This document shows, in pieces, positions 18,029 to 28,066 of a stretch of DNA of 64,000 bases; position 1 is the stretch's first letter, and each line of letters begins with the position of its first letter. The position numbers and the translations under genes were made by a program. The notes under the pieces were generated by a model that was not told where the DNA came from, searched no databases, and saw only the letters and a program-made list of their open reading frames with translations. The stretch is from an uncultured Lachnospiraceae bacterium (GTDB lineage Bacteria > Bacillota > Clostridia > Lachnospirales > Lachnospiraceae): assembly GCA_902783375.1 (NCBI GenBank), contig CACZQN010000025.1:1-64000 (forward strand), given 5' to 3'.

Positions 18029-19381
18029 TTATCTGCGCTTATCCATCTCCACGAAGTCGAGGATATCGCCGACATACTTCGACGCCGGACGCATGATCCG
18101 TCCGTCGTACATGAGGTTCTCCACGTTGTGTGCGACCCAGCCGGAGACACGGGCGATCGCAAAGAGTGGTGTGAAGAGCTCTTCCGGAATGCCGAGGAGC
18201 TTGTAGGCGAAGCCGGAATAGAAGTCGACGTTGGTTGGCAGGGCCTTGCCCTTGCGCTCGAGGGTCACTTCATGAACGGTGTCTTCGAAGAGCTTATAGA
18301 AATTGAAACTCTCGAGGCAGTCCTGTTCGACGGCGAGATCGTAGCAGAGCTTCCGGATCAGTTCTGCACGCGGATCAGAGATCGTATAGACCGCGTGGCC
18401 GTAGCCATAGATCAGGCCGGAGTGATCATAGCGCTCCTTGTCGAGCAGTGCGTTCACGACGCGGCGGACTTCGTCCTTGTCATCGGTGATGCCGATCTCT
18501 GCGATGACCTCCTGCATCATGTGCGCGACGGAAATATTGGCACCGCCGTGCTTCGGTCCCTTCAGGGAGCCGAGGGCGCCGCTGATCGCGGAGTAGAGGT
18601 CGGTCCCGGAGGAGCCGATCACGATATCGGTGAAGGTGGAGTTGTTGCCACCGCCGTGATCCGCATGCAGCATCAGGATACCGTCGAGGACATTCGCCTC
18701 ACGCTGGGTGAACTGCCCGTCCGGACGCAGCATGTAGAGAATATTTTCAGCGATCGAATATTCTTTCTTCGGATAGTGGATGATCAGGGATTCCCGGTAC
18801 ATCTCATAGAGCTTAGCCTGATAGGAATGGCAGGCCATGGTCGGGAACTTGGCGATCAGGTTGATGCCCTTCCGGATCGTCTCATAGAAATTGATGTTAT
18901 CCGGATCCTCGTCGTAATTGTACAGCGCCAGTGTGAGGACCTGCAGGCAGTTCATCATGTCCTTGGAAGGGGTCCGCAGGATCTCGTTGACCAGGAAATT
19001 CTCCGGGAGCATGTAGCGATCTGCGAGGGAATTGCGGAAATCACGGAACTGCTGCTTGGTCGGCAGGAAGCCGAAGAGCAGCAGGAAACAGGTTTCCTCG
19101 AAGCCTGCATTGCCCTGGCGGTGTGCAAAGAGGTCATTGATACTATATCCACGGTAGAGGAGGTCGCCGGGGATCGGGATGACCTGTTTGTCTTCTCCTT
19201 CTGCATAACCGACGACATCAGAGACTCTGGTCAGACCGATGCGCACGCCGGTCCCGTTTTCATTTCTCAGACCCTTCTTGACGTTATATCTGCTGAACAG
19301 TTCGTTCGGAATATCGGTGTAGTTCGCGGACTGCCCGAAGAATCTGGCGAGGATGCTGTCATCATTATATGTAATACCCAT
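18029..19381 (-). CDS. gltA: Citrate synthase
   Basis: Condenses acetyl-CoA and oxaloacetate to citrate. 450 residues. Motifs are DLLYRGYSINDLF, MLHADHGGGNNSTFT (catalytic His region), GSLKGPKHGGAN (catalytic His), YGYGHAVYTISDPRA (catalytic His) and NVDFYSGFAYKLLGIP (catalytic Asp). This is the longer Firmicutes type. The start at 19381 was chosen because AGGAG is 8 bases upstream; the frame extends 15 codons further without a site. A consensus promoter lies at 19444-19473. It is a monocistronic gene convergent with the pectin cluster. Confidence 0.95.
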   Translation of the reverse strand: MGITYNDDSILARFFGQSANYTDIPNELFSRYNVKKGLRNENGTGVRIGLTRVSDVVGYAEGEDKQVIPIPGDLLYRGYSINDLFAHRQGNAGFEETCFLLLFGFLPTKQQFRDFRNSLADRYMLPENFLVNEILRTPSKDMMNCLQVLTLALYNYDEDPDNINFYETIRKGINLIAKFPTMACHSYQAKLYEMYRESLIIHYPKKEYSIAENILYMLRPDGQFTQREANVLDGILMLHADHGGGNNSTFTDIVIGSSGTDLYSAISGALGSLKGPKHGGANISVAHMMQEVIAEIGITDDKDEVRRVVNALLDKERYDHSGLIYGYGHAVYTISDPRAELIRKLCYDLAVEQDCLESFNFYKLFEDTVHEVTLERKGKALPTNVDFYSGFAYKLLGIPEELFTPLFAIARVSGWVAHNVENLMYDGRIMRPASKYVGDILDFVEMDKRR

Positions 19382-19443
19382 CTGCGCGCTCCTTTCTTTC
19401 TCTGTCAGGATTGATCGTACTTCCATGGAAGTATGATTTCGAT

Positions 19444-19473
19444 ATCATAACAGGAAACAGACCGGTTTGTCAA
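19444..19473 (-). promoter_or_regulatory. Promoter for citrate synthase
   Basis: Minus strand TTGACA, 18-base spacer, TATGAT. Confidence 0.75.
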
Positions 19474-19507
19474 GTAAAATGTATACATGGATACAGGAGG
19501 GAGGCGA

Positions 19508-19536
19508 TTGCCTAATACTGGCAGGTATGGTAAACT
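19508..19536 (+). promoter_or_regulatory. Promoter for the MFS transporter
   Basis: TTGCCT, 17-base spacer, TAAACT, about 98 bases upstream of the ATG at 19634. Confidence 0.6.
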
Positions 19537-19633
19537 TATACCGATAGGTGTCCGGGAGTGATACAGGAAAACGGCACCGCCGGTCTGCGCCCTGCGCGGC
19601 CCGGGGACGGCAGTGTGCCAGCTTGGAGGAGAC

Positions 19634-20944
19634 ATGAAAAAGAAAAAGTTTGTCGGAGCACTCGGATTCGTCATGACGGTGCTCACCATCATCTACATCG
19701 TCGATGAGATTACCTCGAACATGAATGCGGCGATGCAGCCGTACATTCTGTTCGACCTGTTCCACATCACTTCACGGGATGTGAATTCGGATGCCTACCG
19801 CAGTGCGATCAACACGGTGGCGCCGATCTCGCTGTTCTCGAATTTCCTGCTGATCGTCACGCCATTTTACAAAGCGCTGTCCGACAAATATGGCAGAAGA
19901 CTTTTCCTGATGATCAATACGGTCGGGATGGGTATCGGCATGCTGATCGTGATGCTTTCGGGAAATGTCGCGCTCTATATCTTCGGAATGTTCTTTATGA
20001 TGTTCTTTACGCCGAATGATATGCAGGTTCTCTATATCATGGAGACGGCGCCGAAGGAGAAGCGGGCGACCTACTGCTTCGCGGCGAAGGGAATTGCGCT
20101 GATCAGTGTCTCGCTGATCGGTGTGCTGTCCAGAATCTTCCTGCGGGAGGATGTGGCTTCGAGCTGGCGGATGGTCTACCTGATTCCGATCATCGCAGCC
20201 ATTGTGATCGGCGTGCTGGCGTATTTCTTCTTAGATGAGACACCGGTCTTCCTGGAGCAGAAGAAGGTGCGGACGGAGCATCCGGAGGAGAAGGAAGTGC
20301 AGGAAGAGAAGAGTGGCGTCTTCCCGGCAATCAAGTTCATTTTCAAGAATCCGCAGCTGCGCTGGATCTTTATCTCAGGCTTTTTGTTCTTTGCGACGAC
20401 CTTCTACACCTCCTACTATGCATCGGTGTTAGAGGGGGCCATGGCGACGAGCCTGGTGTCGGTGGCGCTGGTGATCTACCCGATCTTCAACGGTCTGACG
20501 ACGATCGCGACCGGCTTCCTGTCTGACAGACTGGGCAGAAAGAAGGTCTGCCTGGTGCTCGGCAGCCTGACCGTGGTGGGCCTTCTGGTCTTCATCATGG
20601 CCTGCAGGCTCGGCTGGGGACCGATTGTCGCGGGCATCGCCTACGGTATCTCGATCGGCGGTCTCTGGTCGATGTCGGATACCCTGATCCTCACGATGCC
20701 AGCAGAGTCGACCCCGTCCGGCATGCGCTCTTCTGTCATGGGGACCATCTCGGTCCTGATCGGCGGCGGAATGTTCGTCGGGAACATCGCATTTATCATC
20801 GGACAGAATTTCCTGCGGATGGATACACTGTTCCTGGTGATCTGCGTGCCGTTCATGATCCTTTCGCTGCTGATCCTGATGGCGAAGGTGAAGGAAACCA
20901 AAGATGTGGATCTTGATAAGCTGCGGATGGACAGCTTTCAGTAA
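19634..20944 (+). CDS. Major facilitator superfamily transporter
   Basis: 436 residues with about 12 membrane helices. MFS loop motifs are SDKYGRRLFL between helices 2-3 and LSDRLGRKKV between helices 8-9. The central cytoplasmic loop is charged (EHPEEKEVQEEKSG). It is most like the sugar/metabolite-proton symporters. The start at 19634 follows GGAGG; the longer frame start has no ribosome site. It lies 55 bases upstream of the GH30 gene, so uptake of a substrate or export of a product of that hydrolase is possible. Substrate is unknown. Confidence 0.85.
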   Translation: MKKKKFVGALGFVMTVLTIIYIVDEITSNMNAAMQPYILFDLFHITSRDVNSDAYRSAINTVAPISLFSNFLLIVTPFYKALSDKYGRRLFLMINTVGMGIGMLIVMLSGNVALYIFGMFFMMFFTPNDMQVLYIMETAPKEKRATYCFAAKGIALISVSLIGVLSRIFLREDVASSWRMVYLIPIIAAIVIGVLAYFFLDETPVFLEQKKVRTEHPEEKEVQEEKSGVFPAIKFIFKNPQLRWIFISGFLFFATTFYTSYYASVLEGAMATSLVSVALVIYPIFNGLTTIATGFLSDRLGRKKVCLVLGSLTVVGLLVFIMACRLGWGPIVAGIAYGISIGGLWSMSDTLILTMPAESTPSGMRSSVMGTISVLIGGGMFVGNIAFIIGQNFLRMDTLFLVICVPFMILSLLILMAKVKETKDVDLDKLRMDSFQ

Positions 20945-20999
20945 ATAGAGTGGGTTGATACAGGTAACATAAACAACACTTAATCTAAGGAGGATGCTT

Positions 21000-22469
21000 A
21001 TGGAGGTCAGACAGATTACAACGTATGCAGTCAACTGCAAGTCCATACAGGAAGAGAAGATGATCCCTGTGACACTGGAAGCGGACGAGGCCAGGATTCT
21101 CGAGTCCGGCGTCATCAATCTGCATCCGGACATCACCTATCAGGAGATCGAAGGGTTCGGCGGCGCACTGACGGAGACGGCTGCCTATCTCTATTCCAAG
21201 ATGACAGAAGAGAGCAAGAAACAGTTCCTCGAGGAGTATTTCGGTGAGAACGGCCAGCACTACCGCTTTCTGCGGATGCATATCGACAGCTGCGATTACT
21301 CCCTGACAGAATACCAGGCGGTGGAAGATCCGATCTCAGACCCTGATTTCACGACTTTTACCATCGATCGCGACCGGAAATACATGATTCCGATGCTGAA
21401 GGATGCGATGGCGATGACGGCGGTTCCGTTCTCAGTGCTGCTTTCCCCGTGGTCCCCTCCGAAGCAGTGGAAGACACCGCCGGCAAAACCGAAGAATGAT
21501 GCGGCCGTCTACGGCGGACTCCCAGGTTTTGCCAATCCGATCAATTATGACGAGCCGTCCCGCTGCAACGGCGGTTCCCTGAAGCCGGAGTATTATGGTG
21601 CCTGGGCGAAATACCTGGCGAAGTATGTACAGGCTTATCTGGACGAGGGTGTGCCGGTCACGATGATGACGCTGCAGAATGAATCGGTTGCGGCAACGAA
21701 CTGGGACAGTTGTGTCTGGACTGCCGCAGAGCAGAAGACCTTCCTGAAGGACTATCTCTATCCGACCTTCCTTGAAGCAGGACTTGTCGGAAAGATCGGT
21801 CTCTATATCTGGGATCACAACAAGGAAAGAATGGTGGATTTCGCCAGAGAACTGATTGATGATGTGACCGGACCGATGCTTGAAGGCATTGCCTTCCACT
21901 GGTATTCGGGAGATCATTTCGAGGACCTCGGCCTCGCGCACGAGCTCTTCCCGGACAAGAAGCTGATGCTCTCGGAGTGCTGCGCCCTGCATCCGCCGGG
22001 CAAGGCCGGCTTCATGGGCTTCTCCCTTCCGGGCGGCCCGACGGTCCGCGAGGTGGATCTCGACGATGCGGCAGCGTATGCGCACGATATCATCGGCAAC
22101 CTGAACAACGGCATGAGCCGCTGGATCGACTGGAACCTCTGCGTCGACAAGAACGGCGGCCCGCGCCATGTAGCCTCCGGCTTCGGTGCGCCGGTCTGCG
22201 CGAATGAAGAGGATGGCACCTACCGCAAGCTCCTGACCTTTGATTATATCGGGCACTTCTCGAAGTACATCCTGCCAGGCGCGAAGCGCATCGCCTTCTC
22301 GATCTGTGATGATAAGATTGATGTGACCGCAGCGAAGAACCCGGACGGAACGATCGTCGTCGTCCTGCTGAACCGCGGAGTGAAGGACACCTTCTACGCC
22401 ATCCGCCTCGAAGGCAAGGTCATCCGCCTCGAAGTGCCGGCAAAGACCGTAAACACGGTATGCATCTGA
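21000..22469 (+). CDS. GH30 family glycoside hydrolase
   Basis: 489 residues, no signal peptide. The conserved fold start GFGGALTETAAYLY, SPWSPPKQWKT, acid/base Glu in TLQNESVAATNWDSC and nucleophile Glu in LMLSECCAL identify GH30; a C-terminal beta domain follows (DVTAAKNPDGTIVVVLLNR). Family members include glucosylceramidases, beta-glucosidases, beta-xylosidases and beta-1,6-glucanases, so substrate is open. The start at 21000 fits TAAGGAGG at 6 bases; the ATG at 20994 would abut the site. It is probably co-transcribed with the MFS gene and ends at a strong terminator. Confidence 0.92.
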   Translation: MEVRQITTYAVNCKSIQEEKMIPVTLEADEARILESGVINLHPDITYQEIEGFGGALTETAAYLYSKMTEESKKQFLEEYFGENGQHYRFLRMHIDSCDYSLTEYQAVEDPISDPDFTTFTIDRDRKYMIPMLKDAMAMTAVPFSVLLSPWSPPKQWKTPPAKPKNDAAVYGGLPGFANPINYDEPSRCNGGSLKPEYYGAWAKYLAKYVQAYLDEGVPVTMMTLQNESVAATNWDSCVWTAAEQKTFLKDYLYPTFLEAGLVGKIGLYIWDHNKERMVDFARELIDDVTGPMLEGIAFHWYSGDHFEDLGLAHELFPDKKLMLSECCALHPPGKAGFMGFSLPGGPTVREVDLDDAAAYAHDIIGNLNNGMSRWIDWNLCVDKNGGPRHVASGFGAPVCANEEDGTYRKLLTFDYIGHFSKYILPGAKRIAFSICDDKIDVTAAKNPDGTIVVVLLNRGVKDTFYAIRLEGKVIRLEVPAKTVNTVCI

Positions 22470-22490
22470 AGACTTTGAGAAAAGAATTCT

Positions 22491-22529
22491 CCCCAGGACC
22501 CCGGCGAACGCCGGGGCCCTGGGGTTTTC
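22491..22529 (+). terminator. Terminator after GH30
   Basis: CCCCAGG-A-CCCCGGCG, a 2-base loop, then CGCCGGGG-C-CCTGGGG, followed by TTTTC. Confidence 0.92.
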
Positions 22530-22809
22530 ATCTTGAGGAGCAGAAAAGCAAGAAAAAAGATGCAATTTTGACTTGCTTGCTCTCGGGAAATCATCTTGTG
22601 GAGGAGAAAGCAAGAAAAAAGATGCAATCTTGTCGCTCGCCCCGGGAAAGAATCATCTTGCCAGGAAGAAAAAGCTCCTCAAGATGATTTTCCGGGGATG
22701 GGTGTCATCTTGAGGAGAAAAAAGCTTGAAATAAGATGAAATCTTGCCTTTCTCATCTTCGAGAAGGCATCTTGACGAGAGAAAAACCCTCGGCAAGATG
22801 ATTATCTTG
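22529..22809. repeat. Imperfect tandem array of CATCTTG...AAGATG units
   Basis: The gap between GH30 and GH51 holds units starting CATCTTG at 22529, 22592, 22654, 22706 and 22768 (spacings 63, 62, 52, 62). Each is followed by a purine run (GAGGAG..AAAAAAGC) and most by AAGATG, so units can fold as hairpins (for example CATCTTG with CAAGATG). A shorter copy CATCTTC lies at 22754. No gene or terminator for GH51 is otherwise evident; the array may serve as one. Confidence 0.8.
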
Positions 22810-22811
22810 TT

Positions 22812-24430
<1,619 letters not shown>

Positions 24431-24493
24431 CCGGAAAAGAAATATATTCCGACCGATGCATCCGTTTGCATTGTGTCAAGAAAGGATAAAAGG

Positions 24494-25492
24494 ATGAAAA
24501 CAGAATCTGTCCTGCTGACGAATCTCTGCGTCCCCTGCGCATGCCGGTGCCGCTACTGCCTGCTCTCCTGGAATGGGAAACCGGTCGGGATCCCCTGGGA
24601 GAGAAGCTGCGCCTTTGCAGAACGGTTCATAGCGGAAGTTCAGAAGGAGGCACCGGAACTGCGCTGCGATTTCTCATTCGGCTATTCCATGGAGCATCCG
24701 AATCTTGCGGAGACCATCCGGTTTCTGAGACGGATCGGAAGCCCGCAGGCGGAGCTGCTGCAGTGTGACGGGATGCGGATGCGGAATGCGGCGGAATGCA
24801 TGGAGCTGGCGGGGATGCTGACTGCGGAAGGCGTGAAGAGCCTGAACTTTACCTTCTACGGCCTGCCGGAATATCACGACCGGTTTGCGGCAAGGAAGGG
24901 TGACTTTGATCTGATGATCCGGATGATTCAGGCAGCAGCGGCAGCGGGACTGCAGGTGTCGGCCGGTGTTCCGCTGACAAAGGAGAACGCTGCTCATGCA
25001 CCGGAACTGCTGCGGAATCTGCTGGAGCATGGCTGTGAGAGAGTTCGTTTTTTCATCCCGCACGAAGAGGGGAGAGGGGCGAGTCTAGCAGCCATACGGC
25101 TTGAGAAGAAAGATCTTGAGAGCTTGCCGGAGGAAGTGCTGCAGCGGCTGAACCGGAAGGTCTACCGGCTGGAAGCGGACTGGGTTCGGGAACAGGACCC
25201 GATGGAGACGAGGCGGATGATTCTGGTCTCGTTCCGGCAGGACAATATCGACCGGTATGAATCGATGTCTGCGATGGATGTGATCCGGGAGATCGAGGAA
25301 CTGGACGATGCCTACTACGCCACATTTCCGCCATTCCGGGAGCTCGCCCGTCAATACGGGGATGCGAATGGAGAGAGACTCTACGGATACCGGGACCTCT
25401 TCGCCCATTACCGGAGTTTATACGCGGAGGATCAGGGTATCAGGATCTATGATGTGACGGATGAACGGCAGTCCGGAAGCAGGAGATATTAG
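24494..25492 (+). CDS. Radical SAM protein of unknown function
   Basis: 332 residues. The N-terminus TNLCVPCACRCRYCLLSW contains the CX3CX2C cluster motif (CACRCRYC) that binds the SAM-reducing iron-sulfur cluster. The rest fits a partial TIM barrel (FSFGYSMEHPNL, LNFTFYGLPEYHDRFA, VSAGVPLTKENA). There is no obvious second cluster domain and no neighbouring peptide substrate, so the reaction is unknown. Closest in style are the stand-alone radical SAM proteins of Clostridia. The start at 24494 follows AAAGGATAAAAGG. It is divergent from GH51. Confidence 0.75.
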   Translation: MKTESVLLTNLCVPCACRCRYCLLSWNGKPVGIPWERSCAFAERFIAEVQKEAPELRCDFSFGYSMEHPNLAETIRFLRRIGSPQAELLQCDGMRMRNAAECMELAGMLTAEGVKSLNFTFYGLPEYHDRFAARKGDFDLMIRMIQAAAAAGLQVSAGVPLTKENAAHAPELLRNLLEHGCERVRFFIPHEEGRGASLAAIRLEKKDLESLPEEVLQRLNRKVYRLEADWVREQDPMETRRMILVSFRQDNIDRYESMSAMDVIREIEELDDAYYATFPPFRELARQYGDANGERLYGYRDLFAHYRSLYAEDQGIRIYDVTDERQSGSRRY

Positions 25493-25575
25493 AGAAGAGC
25501 GAACTACGTTCCGGTTCTGCTGAGAAAGAGTCTCCGTTGTTGAGAAAGAGTCTTCAAACGAGGGACTTTTTGCCA

Positions 25576-25659
25576 TTTACAAAATGCGGGAATACTGGTA
25601 TAGTATTGACAGGAGCCTGGGAGTTTTTCTGCAGAAGATCCAGGGAGATTTCTGCAGAA
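25576..25659 (+). promoter_or_regulatory. Rubrerythrin promoter with two TTCTGCAGAA palindromes
   Basis: TTTACA (25576), 17-base spacer, TATAGT (25599-25604). Two identical palindromes TTCTGCAGAA lie at 25627-25636 and 25650-25659, 23 bases apart, each followed by GAT. They sit in the 5' leader and could be operator sites. They do not resemble PerR boxes. Confidence 0.55.
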
Positions 25660-25713
25660 GATTCTCGAATGAATCAACCCTGTACCTGAGGGTACGAGAT
25701 AAGGAGAATTGCG

Positions 25714-26247
25714 ATGAAATATGTATGTCCGGTTTGCGGTTATGTTTATGAGGGTGACAACCCTCCTGAAAAGTGCCCGATCTGCGGCGCAAAGATGAAG
25801 GCTGATGACGGCGCTGAGAAGGTCTATGCTGCTGAGCATGTGATCGGCGTTGCAAAGGATGCTCCGGAAGATATCATTGAAGGTCTGAGAGCAGATTTCA
25901 GAGGCGAGTGCTCTGAGGTTGGTATGTATCTGGCGATGTCCAGAGCAGCCTATCGTGAAGGCTACACCGAGATCGGTGATTACTATGAGAAAGCTGCATT
26001 TGAAGAAGCAAATCATGCCGCAAGATATGCAGAACTGCTCGGCGAAGTGCTTTCCGAGTCCTCCAAGGAGAACCTTGAGGCACGTGTTGCTGCAGAGCAT
26101 GGCGCATGCCAGGGCAAGACCGATCTTGCAAAGCGTGCGAAAGAGCTTGGACTGGATGCAATCCATGATACCGTTCATGAGATGGCAAGAGACGAGGCGA
26201 GACATGGTAAGGCATTTGCTGGCCTGCTGAAGAGATACTTTGGTTAA
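25714..26247 (+). CDS. rbr: Rubredoxin-first (reverse) rubrerythrin
   Basis: 177 residues. The N-terminal rubredoxin domain has [11 protein letters not shown] and CPICGAK (four Cys iron site, ~5-25). The C-terminal ferritin-like di-iron domain has glutamates in [30 protein letters not shown] and [12 protein letters not shown]. Domain order is the reverse of classical rubrerythrin, as common in clostridia. It reduces hydrogen peroxide to water in the anaerobic cytoplasm. Ribosome site is AAGGAG. It stands alone between its promoter and a long terminator hairpin. Confidence 0.95.
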   Translation: MKYVCPVCGYVYEGDNPPEKCPICGAKMKADDGAEKVYAAEHVIGVAKDAPEDIIEGLRADFRGECSEVGMYLAMSRAAYREGYTEIGDYYEKAAFEEANHAARYAELLGEVLSESSKENLEARVAAEHGACQGKTDLAKRAKELGLDAIHDTVHEMARDEARHGKAFAGLLKRYFG

Positions 26248-26261
26248 GCTACAAGTCATGC

Positions 26262-26332
26262 AAGACTAAAAACAAAAGCCAACAGAAGGAATGCTCGCAT
26301 TCCTGAGGTTGGTCTTTTGTTTTTAGTCTTAT
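26262..26332. terminator. Long hairpin terminator after rubrerythrin
   Basis: GACTAAAAACAAAAGCCAAC pairs with GTTGGTCTTTTGTTTTTAGTC (one mismatch), enclosing AGGAATGC/GCATTCCT. The T-rich 3' arm works on the plus strand; the A-rich 5' arm gives T-runs on the minus strand. Confidence 0.85.
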
Positions 26333-26484
26333 ACGGCGCCAGCCGTTCATGAGGACAGGAAGTGTCCGAATGGTGCATGGCTGTAAATGGCGAAATATTA
26401 CATCTTTGAAGAAACGACGTAGTGGCGGCTCCTTCTCTGCCTTTTCTGAGAAGACATGCTCCTTATTAGAAAGGAATCCGCGCC

Positions 26485-26712
26485 ATGAAGAACAAGTGTG
26501 CTGATCTTCCTCATTCCGAACTGGACCTTGTGCTTACCTGCTCACACACCAAACGGTGTCTGTTGAAAGCGGGTATCTCCACATTGGATCAACTGATGGC
26601 TTTGTCCGAAGATGATATGCTGCAGATCAAAGGGATCGGGAAGGTGATCGTAAAGGATGTGTTACGAGAAAGGGAGGAGTATCTGCGCAAGCGGGCGGCG
26701 GTTGAGTCCTGA
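26485..26712 (+). CDS. Small stand-alone RNA polymerase alpha-CTD-like (helix-hairpin-helix) protein
   Basis: 75 residues: SHTKRCLLKAGISTLDQLMALSEDDMLQIKGIGKVIVKDVLRERE follows the pattern of the RNA polymerase alpha C-terminal domain, in which NCLKRAGI-type and GxKS/GxxxxxEI helices form two helix-hairpin-helix units. The protein lacks any alpha N-terminal domain. It may bind DNA or RNA polymerase, but this is inference from fold only. Start ATG follows AGAAAGGA at ~10 bases. It has its own terminator at 26755 and no obvious partner gene. Confidence 0.65.
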   Translation: MKNKCADLPHSELDLVLTCSHTKRCLLKAGISTLDQLMALSEDDMLQIKGIGKVIVKDVLREREEYLRKRAAVES

Positions 26713-26754
26713 CAGCTGGGGCAGCAGAGTGTCAGCATCTGGAAAACAATGGAG

Positions 26755-26783
26755 GGAAGAGTGAAAAACTCTTCCTTTTTATA
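26755..26783 (+). terminator. Terminator after the alpha-CTD-like gene
   Basis: GGAAGAGT-GAAAA-ACTCTTCC then TTTTTATA. Confidence 0.88.
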
Positions 26784-26827
26784 TTCGAACTTCACAAAAA
26801 ACAGGGTGAAACTATCTGAATTTTCTG

Positions 26828-27004
26828 TTGAATTATTTGAAAAAGTGTGATAATATAGTACCATGCAGGAATTTCTGTGAATGCTATTTTGATGGTCTTT
26901 TCTTTCTTCCCGTTCTGTCATTTCTACATTCACAGGAATCAGGTTTGCTGTTGAGATGGCATGTGTTCTAACGGGGATACCATCTTGACAAGGGGGTGCG
27001 TGGT
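26828..27004 (+). promoter_or_regulatory. Promoter and structured leader of the ORF6N protein
   Basis: TTGAAT, 17-base spacer, TAATAT (26828-26856). The leader of ~140 bases has two pairing regions, TGTGAATG/CATTCACA and AGATGG/CCATCT. The second closes just before the AAGGGGG ribosome site. No known riboswitch was recognised. Confidence 0.5.
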
Positions 27005-27382
27005 ATGGTTATTCACTTGTTGTTTGGACAGATTACGCCGGAAGTTATTATCAGTAAGATCTTTCACTATCACGGACAGTTTGCGATGACCGAGTATGAC
27101 ATTGCTGATCTATATGGACTGCCCCTTTCCACTTTTCGCGAATTACTGGAACCGCACAGGGACCTCTTTGATGAGGAATTCGCCTTTCAGATCAATACGA
27201 TGGAGGAACTGCAGTCCATCAGCAACCGCAAAGGCAAGATATTTGGAAAATTCCTGCCGGTCCAGTGCTTTACGGAGCATGGCATCTATCTGATGGCGTC
27301 GATTCTGCCCGACGCGTTCGATTACAGAATTCACCAAGAGATTCTCAGGATCTTCGCGATCCTGCAGGAGGCTCATTCGTGA
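27005..27382 (+). CDS. ORF6N-domain protein
   Basis: 125 residues. YDIADLYGLPLSTFRELLEPHRDLFDEEFAFQINTMEE follows the ORF6N (KilA-N-related) pattern: a short DNA-binding domain seen in phage antirepressors and in many Clostridia chromosomal proteins. The usual C-terminal partner domain is absent, and the protein ends soon after (QEILRIFAILQEAHS). The ATG at 27005 is preferred over GTG at 26996 because AAGGGGG at 26989 gives 9-base spacing. It may be a prophage relic; no other phage genes are near. Confidence 0.6.
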   Translation: MVIHLLFGQITPEVIISKIFHYHGQFAMTEYDIADLYGLPLSTFRELLEPHRDLFDEEFAFQINTMEELQSISNRKGKIFGKFLPVQCFTEHGIYLMASILPDAFDYRIHQEILRIFAILQEAHS

Positions 27383-27431
27383 GATCAGGATTCTTTGAGA
27401 CGGTCTGTGATCTGGTTTCATTTTCAAATTG

Positions 27432-27465
27432 CCTGAATCAGAAATTGGTTCAGGTATTTTTTTGC
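27432..27465 (+). terminator. Terminator after the ORF6N gene
   Basis: CCTGAATC / GTTCAGG with an 8-base loop, then TATTTTTTTG. Confidence 0.8.
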
Positions 27466-27467
27466 CC

Positions 27468-27542
27468 TTGACATCGCAGGAACCGGCGCCTATAATCAGC
27501 TATGTGATTTTAAGATATCTTAGAATCAGATGTCTTAAGACT
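27468..27542 (+). promoter_or_regulatory. Consensus promoter and double operator of the marR-ABC operon
   Basis: TTGACA, 17 bases, TATAAT (27468-27496). Immediately downstream are two near-palindromes, TTTTAAGATATCTTAGAA (27508-27525) and AGATGTCTTAAGAC (27528-27541), sharing the AAGA-N2-TCTT core. This is the normal place for MarR repressor dimers. Confidence 0.75.
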
Positions 27543-27584
27543 ATGCCGATGTGAAGCAATAAACTACGAGAAGGAGTTTTCGGG

Positions 27585-28019
27585 ATGTATGAAAGGGAGA
27601 TAGCCAGACAGGCGATGCACATCACAGCCCTGTTCCGCCGGATCATTCATCAGAACGCAGCGCCGCCGGAGGATTCTTCCGTGACCGTCCAGGGATATGG
27701 CAGGATGCTGAAGGTGCTGAGCTTACACGGACCGATGAAGCAGACGGAACTTGCGGAGCGACTCGACATCCGGCCGCAGTCGCTGACCGTGGCGATGACA
27801 AAGCTTGAGACAGCGGGGCTTGTGACGCGGACCAGGGACGGAAAGGACCGCAGGCAGGTGATGGTCGAGATCACGGAAGAGGGAAGAAGGCACAGCGAGA
27901 AGATCGAAGCGAACCGGTCAAGGGCTGCGGAGGAACTGCTCGCAGGGCTTAGTGAGGACGAGAAGGAGACGGTATTCCGGCTGCTGGAAAAGGTTCTCGC
28001 ATATCATAAAGAAACCTGA
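27585..28019 (+). CDS. MarR family transcriptional regulator
   Basis: 144 residues. Winged helix: GPMKQTELAERLDIRPQSLTVAMTKLETAGLVTRTRDGKDRRQVMVEIT, with the DxR wing (KDRRQ). Dimerising helices flank it at both ends. It probably represses its own operon through the operators at 27508-27541, released by a small hydrophobic drug or metabolite. The ABC exporter pair downstream is its likely target (48-base gap). Confidence 0.93.
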   Translation: MYEREIARQAMHITALFRRIIHQNAAPPEDSSVTVQGYGRMLKVLSLHGPMKQTELAERLDIRPQSLTVAMTKLETAGLVTRTRDGKDRRQVMVEITEEGRRHSEKIEANRSRAAEELLAGLSEDEKETVFRLLEKVLAYHKET

Positions 28020-28066
28020 AGAGCGGACCCGGTTCTGCGTCCGCATACAACAGACAGGAGAAAACC

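Noticed and set aside
22529-22809. CRISPR array
   Set aside because: Units are variable along their whole length, with no invariant repeat and unique-spacer alternation, and no cas genes are present.
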